Part shown: positions 24,295 to 36,090 of the stretch, piece after piece
Layout of the letters: each line of letters begins with the position of its first letter
How positions within the stretch are numbered: the first letter of the stretch is position 1
Source of the DNA: Pegea sp. RAD2-039
Lineage: Eukaryota > Chordata > Thaliacea > Salpida > Salpidae
Direction: 5' to 3'
DNA length: 64,000 nucleotides
Assembly (NCBI GenBank): GCA_034620365.1
Contig: JAQGEQ010000078.1
Location: forward strand, 306,289-370,288
Made by a program: the position numbers and the translations under genes
Notes under the pieces: generated by a model
What the model saw: only the letters and a program-made list of their open reading frames with translations
What the model was told of the DNA's origin: nothing
The model's database searches: none

Positions 24295-24670
24295 TTACGT
24301 TTTTTGTTTGTGAAGGAAAAGCTTCATCACAGCTAAAAGATCCTGCAACTGTAGGAAGGGTTTTTCGCGGTTCAGCTTTTCCTTCTTGCTTTCATGGAAG
24401 CTGTTGTCTTCAGGTGACGGCACACAGAAATCACTTAAATCTGTCAACAACAGATCAGCCAGCGCATCACAAGATTTATTTGCCTTTGATTTCTATAAAT
24501 TAAAAATTTCTCAGAATTTAGTTTTAAAAATATGGATTAATTATAAGTCACTAATTTTTGAAGATCAACAAAATGTTACTAAAGTCACAAAACAATTTTA
24601 AAAATCTTACTGATGGCTCATCCAATAAACAAATTGCTGCTGGTTCTTCGATAAACTCACCAACAGACAT
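24295..24670 (-). CDS. Small two-exon gene, 85 aa or first exons of a longer gene
   Basis: Exon 1 is 24611-24670 (ATG, MSVGEFIEEPAAICLLDEPS, donor GTAAGA); exon 2 is 24295-24492 (acceptor TTTATAG), joined in phase 0: KSKANKSCDALADLLLTD..., then CVPSPEDNSFHESKKEK and on to a stop at 24295. The first part is acidic and plausible. In the second half two frames compete: the one in phase with exon 1, and a second frame (EPRKTLPTVAGSFSCDEAF) that is the one conserved with the exon at 21971. Comparing the three copies, this copy and that at 22.5 kb carry one extra base in the middle. The gene may therefore be truncated by an ancestral frameshift. Family unknown. Confidence 0.45.
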
Positions 24671-24679
24671 CTAAATAAA

Positions 24680-25811
24680 CAAATATTTATAAAATAATTG
24701 TAATATCATGCTATTAATACATAATATGTTTCATAATAATCTAAATTAAATTAAATCTAAAATGTGTTCTTAAGTAAAATACTTGATAATCAATTATTTT
24801 TTTTAAAACAAAATGTAAATCAAACTAAATTTCAGTTAAATCTAAAATATAACAGAAGAAGAAACTGTAATTTTTCATTTGGCGCCCAGTAAACTAATGA
24901 TACTTTTAACATGGTAAAACGATTTTGTCACTAGCTGGAGGTTTATTTTTCTAGCAGTGTCCCACCTAATAATAAAGTTATAATAATAAGATTAACATAA
25001 CAAAAATCAAAGCAAAACTGTTATGAAAATCATTTGCTTTGTAGGAGCTATTTCCTTCATAGGCAACTTTGTCATATCCTTTTAATTACGTAAAGCATTC
25101 CTCTTGCTGTTAAAAATTCGATGTATTTCTAAAAGTTGATATTATATTGATAATATAAGCTCAAAGTGATAAATGATTCAACCAAAAATTAGATTTCAAA
25201 TGTGTTATATATCTTTTTGATTAAAACAATGTATACTTGTCAGGAAGGATAAATATATTTTTCTATTAATAGTTTACTCGATTAATAATTTAATTGAGTA
25301 GTTTTTGTTTCAATATTTATTTTTCTTGATTTATAATTAAATTAATTTAAAATGTACTTATGAATTGACCCTGCGTCTTTTCTTACAAGCAAATTTTAAC
25401 CCTATAAACCAAGTTTAAGATATGCTTTGTTGAAAGCAGGCTTGTTTTAAGCACCTTTATTCATCAAATTTCAGACTATTTTTAAGACAAGTTTTTCTGA
25501 AAAAAGTTTTTTAATAAATCAAGTTTGAATTATGCTAGCTAGGATATTTGAAAGGTAAGAACTCTTTAGAAGAGCTTTTTTACTAAGATTATACCTGGTT
25601 AAATTCTGACTGTATTGTCATCATTTCAAATTTACCAATGTCGTAGAATTATATGAATGTGATAAAAGTCTGACACCATTTTAAATGAAAAAATTATAAA
25701 ATTTCTTTATTATCTTTTAGTATTTGTCGCTATTAACATCTTGCAGTATTTATTTTTAATCATTTTATAGAATTAGAATTTGTTGAAATTAATTTACTTG
25801 CTTGAAATTAG
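24680..25811. other. Gene-free stretch upstream of the receptor gene
   Basis: AT-rich, no exon recognised. It separates the minus-strand 24-kb gene from the plus-strand receptor gene, so divergent promoters are expected here. Confidence 0.4.
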
Positions 25812-28800
25812 ATGAAAAAGATGAAACTATCTTGTAGATTGTTTTTAAGTATACTTCTTCATCAAACTGGTCAGTAGTGTTTAAACTAAATTTATTTTAT
25901 AATTTTCAATAAACTTTATTATTTTGATCAGTTTTATATTAAAATTTTGATTTTAACTATCTGATAAATTATTAGTAAAAATCTCTGTTCAACCAAAAAT
26001 TAGAAATTTCAGCCAGATTTAATTATTAAAAATTAAACAAAAAATTCCTTTTACTTCCGGAAAATACTTGAAACTGACTTTCATGAGAAAATGTAGATAA
26101 AATACAACTTGTATAACTGAAAGTTTTCTCGCTCATAAAATTTATTTACTACGTTTAAGACAAAATAGACATTTTTTAGCACAAGCAACTAAGATAACTT
26201 TTAAACATTTTGATTTGTTAGAAGAAATACATTTCTGTCAGAATAAATATTTGTTTTTTCAGCGGCAGTTTTATTTGAGGGTCAAGATGGAATTAATCAA
26301 AAGATTTCTAAACTTGCTTCTTTCGGAAATAATGTTTACACATTCTATCCTGAAACGTGTTGTGATATTAGTCAAGCAAATGAAACTTGTAACAAGTATA
26401 ATGGATTTCTGGCTCATGTTAAAACTGAAAACGTTACAAGTTTGATAAAAGAGCAACTTGAAGAATATCGAGTTGCAGGATTTAGGCAGCCTAACAGCGA
26501 AGGATTTTGGATCGGATTACATCAAATTGGTGAAGATACCAAAAAATGGGAATGGTCTGATAAAAAAGAACTTAGTTACGAAAATTGGTGGAGAAGCGAA
26601 CCAAACATCGTTAATGAGAAATGTGCTGATGTACAAATTATTCAAGTAGTTTTTGGATTTTGGTATGACTCATCATGTTCATTAAAAAAAAAACTTATTT
26701 GTGAGAATAGTGAGTTGTTAATACGCAGTATCAAATAAACTAAAAAGCAATCATATGAATTTGTATAGTCGTGTTAATTAAGTTCCAGATAAAAAAAGCT
26801 TAAATAAGAATTTGGTTTTTTTATTAAGGAGCTGGTAGCGGATTTGTGACAAATACATCAGTAAACATTGAAAGATCTGAAGTAAAAGTTCAATGTGTGG
26901 TTTTTGGAGGTTCTGAATACACATCAGTTTGGTTGAGGTTGTTAACTAACTTTAAATGATTAACGAATAACAATTAACTAAATTCGTAAAAACAAGTTCA
27001 AGAAATTTTGTTTTTTAAAACAGAAATCGAGCAATTGTCACTGACGACAATAACAAAGCAGTTCATCAAGTTTATCAACGACAAGCAAATTATTTCATAT
27101 CAACAATCAGTTTTAAGGATGTCTTAATTGAAGAAGCAGGAACATATAATTGTTTTTTGAAACGAAATGTTAATACTTTGGCAAACCTACAATTAGAAGT
27201 TGAAGGTAAAATGTTGATTATCTACGCAGTTTTTGATAAAGTACTTAATAGAATAGAAATAAGAGTGTACCCAGGAAGTAGTTACTACCATACTGGTGAC
27301 GAATCTTTATTGTTATTGATTTCGTTCTTTCATAGATAAAACAATATTGAAATAAAAATAAATTTGAAATTGGTTTCATTTTTATCTTATCTTTATTTTA
27401 TGCTCAATCTGCAAAACTTGAATTTTCAGTTGAAAGTTATTTTGACGACCCTGAAATAAAGATGAACGATTTTAGTATTTTTAAAATCAACAACATTTCA
27501 TGCTCAACAAGAACAAGTGAACGACCGAAAATTTCCTGGACCGTAAATGATCAAGTCGTCCACCAAAGCAACGAATTATTAACTTTAACTATGATGGAAA
27601 GAAGAACTTATTTTGAAAGTACCATTTCGATAGCTAATCCAAAACTTCTACAACCAAATACAAAGTTGGTTTGCATTGTTAAAAATTCTTCTGAAAAGTC
27701 AAAAGATGTAACGATTAACACGGGTTAGTTTTAAAACATTTTTAATGAAATCAAACATAAAATAAAAAAACAATTTTATTTAATTTATTTTTCAATCAAT
27801 TTTACAGAAAGTTTTCTTCATCATTCCAAATATACGATTGAATTTAGTGAACCAACTGCAACAGCCAAATGTAAAGAAGAGGGCTGGATGGTGTCAGAAA
27901 GTAAAAGCTTTTTATTTCATATTAATTTAAACACATTAAATTCATTACAATTAAAGTAATTTTGAATTTCCTTTTACAGCAAGTGACAACATTTGCTGGT
28001 TTAAGGGTAAGTCTAAATATAGATTAGGGGATAACTATATTTTATATTCTATACTTAAAAAAGTTTGTTGATATTCATCGAACTAACTCTTAAATCAATT
28101 TTTTTTGCACAGAATAAAAATGTAAAAGTTTGATCTTTGCCTAAATGCTAACAATTAAATCTAACATAGTAATAAAAGAATTTATGAACAACCCAACAAT
28201 GATGAAAGTTTAGATAAACTAAGTTAGGAATAATTTCAGCTGCTAGTATGGAATTAAACAAAAGAGATACTGTTTGTAAACTAAATGAGCTGCTTATTGA
28301 TCTGATGGTATATACAAGTCTATCATTTAGTTACAATTTATCGGTATTACAAGCTGGAAACGATGATAACTTTCAATTATTACAAACTGATTTAAATAGT
28401 TCAAGCATAAGGATAACTAATCTAAAAGCAAACACAAATTATTCAGTGAATGTAAGTTACAATTTAAATGCTTATCATTAGTTGAGTTGCTTATAAGAAA
28501 ATAAAGTTATACCTTCATGCTTTTATTGATCAATGCCAAAGTCATGTTGAAAGTATTTTATTACTAAACACATTTCCTAAACTTACAATTACTTTATATT
28601 GAAAATCTATTTGGAAACAAACGAGTTTTTCTTTGTAGATAAACTTACTTCCGAAATATTGGTCACAACCGATCAAACTTAACAAGGTTTTTGCGACATG
28701 CAAATCTATCAAACCAACTCAAATCAAAATCGATCGATCAACACTTTCAGAAAAAAGTATTTGTCAAGTAGAATTTCTTAAACAAGAGAGTTTTGTAGAC

Positions 28801-29637
28801 AACGATATGTTTCAGGTTGGTTCAATAAATTTTTAGATATTTTTTTAAGTTGGATATTTAAAACGTTTTAATGTGATATACTCGTAAAGTTGAAATAATG
28901 TTGCATTATTTGCTTAAATAAAATCTTACTTGTCATTAAACCATATTTATCCAGATAACTGTTTTCAATGTGAACGGAGAAAACAGAACAGCTGACATCA
29001 AATATAAAAATCCTTGTATTGAAACTAAAAAGAACTTTTTGATGTTTTCATTCAAAGTTGAAGATGATGAAAGCGATTTCGAATTCGAAGCTAGCTTACA
29101 AAGTTGTGATGGAAATCTTGGTGAGAAATCTGAATCATTTCGGTGTGAAGAAGGTAAGTAGCAAACCGTTGATGGTTATTTTTTACAAATATATTCGTAT
29201 TTTGTAAATTATAAATCATTTATAAACATATTTCAGTTGTTATTTTTCCTTTTAAAATTAAAAGAGAAAAGAATTAAAAGTTGCTAAAATGTTTTCAGAA
29301 ACCCTGGATAGAAAGATAAGTAGTTTGGATTCGAAAGTTGTAGTTATAATCATTTTGATTATATTGCTAGTAATCATTACAGTGGTATTTATTGGAATTG
29401 TGATGAAAATAAAACAAAAGTATTTAATTAACTTTTCTTGCAAAGTATATATAATTAATAAAATATTTACAGAATGAAATTTCCACCAGAAAACGTCAAC
29501 ATTGAAGCGCCTAAAGGTTTTTTTTGTCATACTATTTTTTTTAAGTTTTAAATTTGTTTCAAATAGATGCAGTTTATATGACTGTGGACGAGATAAGCCC
29601 AGAAAGCGGTTATATGGAGTTCAATCCTTCTCGTTAG
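25812..29637 (+). CDS. Single-pass receptor: C-type lectin, Ig-like and FN3-like domains, 13 exons, 677 aa
   Basis: Exons: 25812-25869, 26263-26709, 26829-26937, 27024-27205, 27430-27723, 27808-27900, 27980-28006, 28240-28451, 28639-28815, 28955-29153, 29299-29419, 29473-29516, 29567-29637. All junctions are GT-AG and every phase agrees, giving 2034 nt without a stop. Order: signal peptide (MKKMKLSCRLFLSILLHQTA), C-type lectin domain to about residue 168 (GFWIGL, WEWSD, CADV, ending KKLICE), an Ig-like domain (VQC, VWLR, AGTYNCF), a second Ig-like region, a third Cys-bearing piece, FN3-like region (NLKANTNYSVN), a further FN3-like stretch, a membrane helix (613-635) and a 42-residue cytoplasmic tail with Tyr658 and Tyr670. 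It is likely a cell-surface recognition receptor. The lectin lacks a clear EPN/QPD sugar motif. The first donor (GTCAGT) is the least certain junction. Confidence 0.85.
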
Positions 29638-29639
29638 GA

Positions 29640-31330
29640 AGATCACTTTGCATTTATTATTTTAAAACTAAAATTATCACAAATTGAAAATTGAAAATTG
29701 ATTTAAATCTTTTTGAGCAAAATTAAAATGTATTGTAAATAATTTAAGAAATTTCTAGTAATTTATGCACGATTAAAATTTTAATTTTATTAATCATACG
29801 GATAAAAGTTTAACTAATGACTTCTTGAAACATCTTATGTTTTCTTTTTAGTTAATAAGTTTAATTTTAATGAAACAAACTTTTAATGAGATGCCACAAA
29901 AACTATAAAGGTTAAAATTGAAAGTCAGTAGCAAAATAATAAATGAGAGTTTATTCTATTTCAACATATAAACGTTTCTATTACGAAAGCAAAGAAATAT
30001 CTTACTAGTTGTTACTATTTTTACTCATAGGGTTCAGAAGTCAAGTTCTAATTAGAACTTTTATGTTCATCATATTATATGAGTATTTAGGAACTGATTA
30101 AATTGTATTTAAAGTTCCAGAACAAAAGAAAAAATGAAATAATATTTTGTAAAATAATCTTTATATCAAAAGAAGTAATTTAATTTGAGGTAAGATCAGC
30201 ACATCAACCATCAAAACATTTAAAGTTTACAATTTTACCAAAAGCAGAAATGGAAAATGTGAAATTGATAAAGTTTGATAAAAACTCTCCAAATATAAGA
30301 TACAACAACATTTTTTTCTTGTGAATTTTTCATTTCAGCTTTAGTAAATCAGCAACTTAGCAAAGAACAAAAAAACTTTCATTGTAAAACCAAATCTTCG
30401 ACAATCAAAGATCTTTAAAAGCCCTCCAAAAAAACTTTGGAATTACTGTAATGTTGGATAATCTAACAGAAGAAAAGAGTATTTATTTTAAAGATAATTT
30501 CTAAACGTTTACCAAATGTGTCTTACGAATGACAACTTTTTAATAAATAACACTTGAAAAAAATTATTTAGTTTTTGGTAGTTTTTTTTTTGAATATTTC
30601 ATAAAAAATGTTAATCGAGAAGTTTCGGTGGTGTAGACTGAGATATCCAAATTTTCATACCATTATCATCGTTGAAATAAACTTAGAATAAATTAGGTAG
30701 AAAAAGTATTTATACATTTTGTACAACTAACTTTTATTTCTGTACAACTCACAAAACCTTTGACTTTTAATAAATACAGACTTTTTACAAACAATATTTT
30801 TTACTTTTAGGCTTTGTAGTATGTTTGATTTGTATAATAAGTTATACTGCACTACTTATTTGTTTATTATGTCGTCGTTAATTCAGTAATTGTTAACGAT
30901 TGTTATTAGCCTTCTTTTACAATTGAAAAAAGTTATCTCAAAGAGTTATTACCATTACAAGCCTATAAGTTAGTGATCGAAACATTTGAAAACAAATCTG
31001 TCATACAATAAAAACTGTTGTACTGACTTTGAAAGCTCCTTAACGATAGTTTATAAATTCTTGGTTGAAAACTAAGTGAAGTCAAATTTAAAACTTTCAA
31101 TAATTAAAAAACAAAAAAGCAATTTATTTACACAAGAAACTATTTGTAGTGAATTGGATTTGCAGTTTTTTTAATAAAACTTTTTAACAGATTTAACATA
31201 ATTTGCATAAAGAGTTTCGTAACTAAACTAGCTTATAAGAACAGTTAAAACAATTTATTACTTTATCATTTTTATTCTCAAGATCAACTTCAGTAGACTC
31301 AGCCTGTAAATTAAAATAATTTTGAAAAAT
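29640..31330. other. Gene-free AT-rich stretch downstream of the receptor
   Basis: No convincing exon. A 45-codon open run at about 30187-30338 (ILPKAEMENVKLIKFDKN) has no continuation and looks fortuitous or decayed. Confidence 0.4.
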
Positions 31331-31545
31331 ATGATTTAGTTTTTATGGTCTGTATTAGCCGAGAACGACCATGCATAATCTATTTGCATATACGCCAGAA
31401 ATGATTGAAACTCAGTTGTTGCCGATGTAGCAACATTCCACTACACATGCCAACATGGTTATGATGTACTGATGTAGCTGCTCCTGGTTGATGTCGAAGG
31501 AGCTCCTAGATCTCTTTAAGTACAGTGAAAAACTACTGGCGATAC
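31331..31545. repeat. Repeat S, copy 1
   Basis: Less AT-rich block sharing TATGGTCTGTATTAGCCGAG / TATGGCCTGCTTTGACCGAG, GACCATG and CAGTTGTTGCC with 33390-33610, in the same orientation. No coding frame. Possibly a non-autonomous element or part of a larger repeat; it directly precedes a LINE 5' end. Confidence 0.55.
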
Positions 31546-31569
31546 TCAATCTTTAAGTTCAGAGTTGTG

Positions 31570-32170
31570 TGTTAGGTTGTATTGTACTAAATAAGGTCAA
31601 TAAGTTGTGATAAAAATGTTTCTACTTATTGATTTTTATATTACTTATGACAAGTTATTCTTGTTGGTTATGAATTTAATGCAAACATTTTTGGTTTTTT
31701 TAGTCGTTGGTGAAGATAAACTTCTGATTGAAGTTTCTAATTATACAGATGAAAGTAAAGAATAAATTGGACCCAAAAAAAATCACAAGAATCTGCTTTC
31801 CAGTACATAGAAATTAAATTCCATTTCAGACCAACCATAACAAACAACAAAAGCTTGCAATGGTGATTGCCAATCGTGCAACAAAATTTGTGCTGGTGAG
31901 GATATGGCAATAGAGTGTAATAAATACTTTTCCTGGTTTCATCTCATCTGTAGTGATGTAATCGAGGAAATTTATAAAAACTTTGATAACAACTAAGAAA
32001 GCAAAAGGGGTTTGGATTTTTCTGCATTAAATGTACAACCATTTACATAATAATCTACATTTTCTAATTCAAACTTGTTATCTGACATCATAAAATTGAC
32101 ATTCACTAAATTTGCCAAATTCAAATCTGAAATTGACAACAATTTTGCCAAATTTAGCAAAAAATAAATC
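31570..32170 (+). mobile_element. CR1/jockey-type LINE, 5' fragment
   Basis: Contains the family's 5' leader (AATAAGTTGTGATAAAAATG, matching 58.45 kb) and the ORF1 PHD-like finger region (GCTTGCAATGGTGATTGCCA) with frameshifts, then the start of the helical region (AATTTTGCCAAATTTAGCAA). Truncated at about 32170. Confidence 0.75.
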
Positions 32171-33090
32171 TGTGTAGTACCAAACCTTTTTGTAATTGCA
32201 AAATTTGCATTATTTTTTATAGTAGCTTTGAAATAATGAAATAAAAATCTTTAAATTATAGGATTCTTTTAATGAAAAGATGTTTTCCAAATTATTAAGA
32301 TTAATTTAAATAAATTTCATTTACTTTCTAAACTAATCAGGTAATAAAAAACGAATCTTTAGCTTTAAAGCATGAAGTATGATTACCGGTTTATGTTTTT
32401 ATTGACAGATGAATTGACAACAACAACTCATACAGTTTCAACTCTCGATAAATAATATTTCAGTTTCTTTTTTATACTTTACTATTTGATAGTAGATATT
32501 AAAGTGACAAAACGTCATTCAAAATAAATTTGTTGTAATCTTAGAAATCAAATTAATAATATAAAAGATGAATTTTGCTAAACAAAATGGGAGTTTAAAA
32601 ATAATTAAATTTCTAATTACCTTTTTTGATAATGATATAAAATAGCAGCAAATTAAAGCTTTTTTCTAAGTTTTCAGATTGAAATAAATTTTCGCAACAT
32701 CTTTCTGCTTTGTCAAATTCTTCTTAATTTTGTTAATTTTCTTTTTGAATATTAAAGTTTTATTAAATTATTGAACAAGCTGTTTTAAAAGTATTTGTTA
32801 CACACCTTTAAATAAAATAGCTGTACCTGCTCAAAAATAACTAAAGATTTACTAAAGAAAATTATTCAGTAAAACAAACAAATAAATAATATTAATATAA
32901 AATAAGTCTTAATAAGACTTTTTAAAGCTGTAATAAAAAGTAAAATAATAAATACTTTTTTTATTACATAGAATGAAACTTTGAGCTTTAAACGAGAATA
33001 ATAGCTTTATCAAGCCGCCCAGTGTTGGAAAATCTTTAAAATTTTTATAAATCTAATTTTTATGGCCTTTTTTGATTAAGGAACATTAAA
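32171..33090. other. Gene-free AT-rich stretch
   Basis: Nothing recognised. Confidence 0.4.
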
Positions 33091-33094
33091 ATTT

Positions 33095-34240
33095 TGAGAT
33101 CAGATTCATATTCAGATGTAAAACTGATAGCTCACTAAGCAGTTGTTTAGTTTTGTTAAAAGTGAATTTTAATACGATTGTGAAAGAAATCTATAAATAA
33201 AATTAGTTACTAGGAGAAGACAATGAGCAACGAGATTAAAGAGTAGAGTAGTTCAGCTGCATTTTGCTGTAATAAATTACCTTTGCTTGAAAGTAGTTTG
33301 GAAGGAAGAAATATCATCAGTAGGCCTACTTTTGAGAAAAAAATCTGTCTACTATTATTTAAATCACAGAGTAGTAACAATTGCTGTGAGCCAATTGATT
33401 TCTTATGGCCTGCTTTGACCGAGGATGACCATGATGCACGTTAGGGTAGAAATACTGGATATCCAGTTGTTGCCCATAAAGCATGATTGTACTATCAACA
33501 TCAGCAAGGTTATACAATGGAACAGAAGGACTGAAGCAGCAGCATTCGGCTTTAAACTCGAAGTTTTGAGTCTTCTCTAAGCGTTGTCATCAACTAGACT
33601 TTTAAGTCCTTTCTACCCGGGTATTTTATGGACTTTATAAGCGAAAACTTGAGTAATAAAAAGAAATGTCAGAATTCAACATGATTATTAGATATTTTTA
33701 AATCAACTTAATCAAAGATTATTCATTTTTAGAGACCACCGAAGTACTCAATATTTCTTAAAAATCTCAATTAAATCAGTTTAAAAAAAGTCTTAAGCCT
33801 TTTTGACGGGTGTTGAACTAGTAAGTAATAAACAAACTAGTTTGGTCAAGTCTAATAATTTAACAAAAGATTGAAAAATGTTTAATGTGAACTGTCTACT
33901 CGCCCATAATAGAAAATATAATCAGATGTTGAAAATACTCGTGCAGATTTCCTTTTATTTGAATATTTATCAAAATTTAATATTATTTGCCGACAAATGT
34001 TGTTACGATAAAATCACTTAAAAACTAAAACAGTACAGCAAATAAGTAACAAAATTAACAGATTATTTGTATAACAGCCTAAATAGTAAGAAATTTTTAC
34101 AGAAAACCCTTTTATCTGTTGATACGTAAAATTGAGAAAAAATCATTCAAATGTGAAATAGCAGTTCTTATTTCTAAACTGATTTTCAATTCACTTTTTA
34201 AATACTTCAATAATTTTTAAAAATCAGATTAAAACTTTTA
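33095..34240 (+). repeat. Dispersed repeat R, copy R1 (with repeat S inside)
   Basis: 33100-33260 matches the reverse complement of 51170-51340; 33263-33360 matches 54034-54130; 33720-34060 matches parts of 54300-54580 and 56365-56650. It is therefore one copy of a family of about 1 kb that also occurs twice in each palindrome arm. The S block (33390-33610) interrupts it. Identity is moderate. Confidence 0.7.
33390..33610. repeat. Repeat S, copy 2
   Basis: Second copy of the block at 31331-31545; see there. Here it lies inside repeat R1. Confidence 0.5.
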
Positions 34241-35145
34241 TTGGAGTTTTTTATGTATTAGGCAGAACCTAGAAACTTAAAATGATCATCAATGAGGTAA
34301 AAAAAGTGTTTACGACTCATAAAATCTGTCTGTAAAGCGATTTACAGAACTTTAAAGAAACAAATGTTTAGAAAACAAAAACAAGCTGGTTTTTATTTGA
34401 TCTATTTTTGTGGACTGTAGTTATTTTACTTGTAGTGAACAAAAACCTTTTCTAAAGTTTAATTTCAAACTGGTTTATAGTTGTTATAAGACGATTGAAA
34501 ACCAATTTAGTTTCGAATTATTTTTCCAATTATTGTTTCTTGAAAAAATAATTTCAACTCGTTTTAAGCGTTTCTCTTTTTCTCTCAAACTCTTTATAAT
34601 GCTTACGTGAAACTTTTCTCTTTACATTTTACTATTTTCAAAAACGGTTTGTTGTTGTGAAAGTATAACTTCTTTGGTTTTCCTCATTAAATTAATCAGG
34701 AAAAAACAAAAAAGTTTTTAATTTTTGATATTAAATCTTGATGTGCATTTAAGTATTTTGATTTTTAATCACAAATAAATTAGAAACCAAATGTAATTAT
34801 TGTTTATTGTCTAGCCTTTACAACTTTAAAGTTAGAAAGAGATGAGTGAAAGGGTTGAAAATCTTATAAAAGAGAAACATTGAGCCGCATACTTGCTCGT
34901 GATACAGCATCTTGCTTTAGTAGTAAGCATTATACTGTTATCTATAGTTGTATGGTTGGAATTAGTTGGATAACTAAATTTAGTATGTTATTATTTTTAC
35001 TGGATAATTATAATCAAGTAATAATTATCAAACCTGGCAGTTTAATAGTACAACCATCAAAAATATTATTGAAACGTTCTCTTGGTTACTTTTGGAGCTC
35101 AACCTACAGCATGGTGGGAGTTACTAAAAATCTATCATGTAAACT

Positions 35146-36090
35146 ATGGTAGATACAAATGACAGGACCTTGCGGTCAAAAGCTCCAAAAAACCCAAACA
35201 AACCAAGTTCTTCAAAACAAGCTTGCAATGGCAATTGCCAAACTTGTAACAAAACTTGCTCTGGTAAAGATCTGGCAATAGATTGCATCAAATGCCTCTC
35301 TAGGTTTCACCTCACTTGTAGTGATGTGAGTAAAAAATATTATGATATATTTGAAAATAATAAAATGCAGCAAATGAGATTTTGTTGGTGCTGCATTAAA
35401 TGTAGATCTATGGACAAAACAACTACCTCGTCCAACACTAACAAAAGCCTATCGTCCGACATCAGCAACACCATATCCACTGAATTGGCCAAGCTAAAAT
35501 CCGAAATTGGCAACGATGTTGCCAAAATCAATGAAAAGATTTCTATCCTATCCAAATCTATGGATGAACTGGATGCCTCCACAAAGAAGCCTCTCACATG
35601 GGCCTCAGTTGTTGGTAATTCTGGATCCGAAAAAAATACTAGCGTGGTGCAACTTCTTGCCAAGAAGGTTACTGACACGCACAAAAAACTTACTCTGGAC
35701 CGGAAGGATAGAGAAAACAATGTCATCATCTTTGGTGTCTCCGAGACTGATAAAGACGATGACATCAAGACTTTTAATAAAATGTGCACTCAAAGCCTTG
35801 GTGCTGTGGACGCTCAAAAAGTTTCAATGAACAGACTCGGGGCAAAATGATCAAATCATAAAAGACCGTTAAAAGTGTCCTTTCAGGAAAGAAGGGACAA
35901 ACGTAAGTTTCTTGCTAAGCTGTATAAGCTTAAGCAGGACGAAAAATTTCAGGGCAGCAGAGTAGCACATGATATGTGTGAAGATGATCGCTTAGAAAAT
36001 AAGCGTCTTCTAAATGAGGCGTACAGCCAAAATCAGAAAGAGCAACCAATGATTTCAAATACAAAGTTCGAAGTCCACCATGGGCTTTAA
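35146..36090 (+). pseudogene. LINE ORF1 protein, PHD-like finger, one nonsense codon
   Basis: Read from ATG 35146 to TAA 36090 (315 codons) with one internal TGA at 35848-35850, where the copy near 59040 has a serine codon. Residues 31-86 form a Cys4-His-Cys3 pattern (Cys31, 34, 47, 50, His55, Cys58, Cys83, 86), as in PHD-type fingers of CR1-like ORF1 proteins. Then comes a helical stretch (about 105-150) and a conserved block around DRKDRENNVIIFGV, typical of the RNA-binding/nucleic acid chaperone part of such proteins. The C-terminal part after the TGA is basic (RRDKRKFLAKLYKLK). Confidence 0.75.

Noticed and set aside
34880..35152. 90-codon frame before LINE ORF1
   Set aside because: No ATG start, no motif, overlaps the ORF1 start; most likely 5' leader sequence.
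35340..35789. 149-codon minus-strand open frame opposite LINE ORF1
   Set aside because: Antisense shadow of the ORF1 coding sequence; it has no independent motif.
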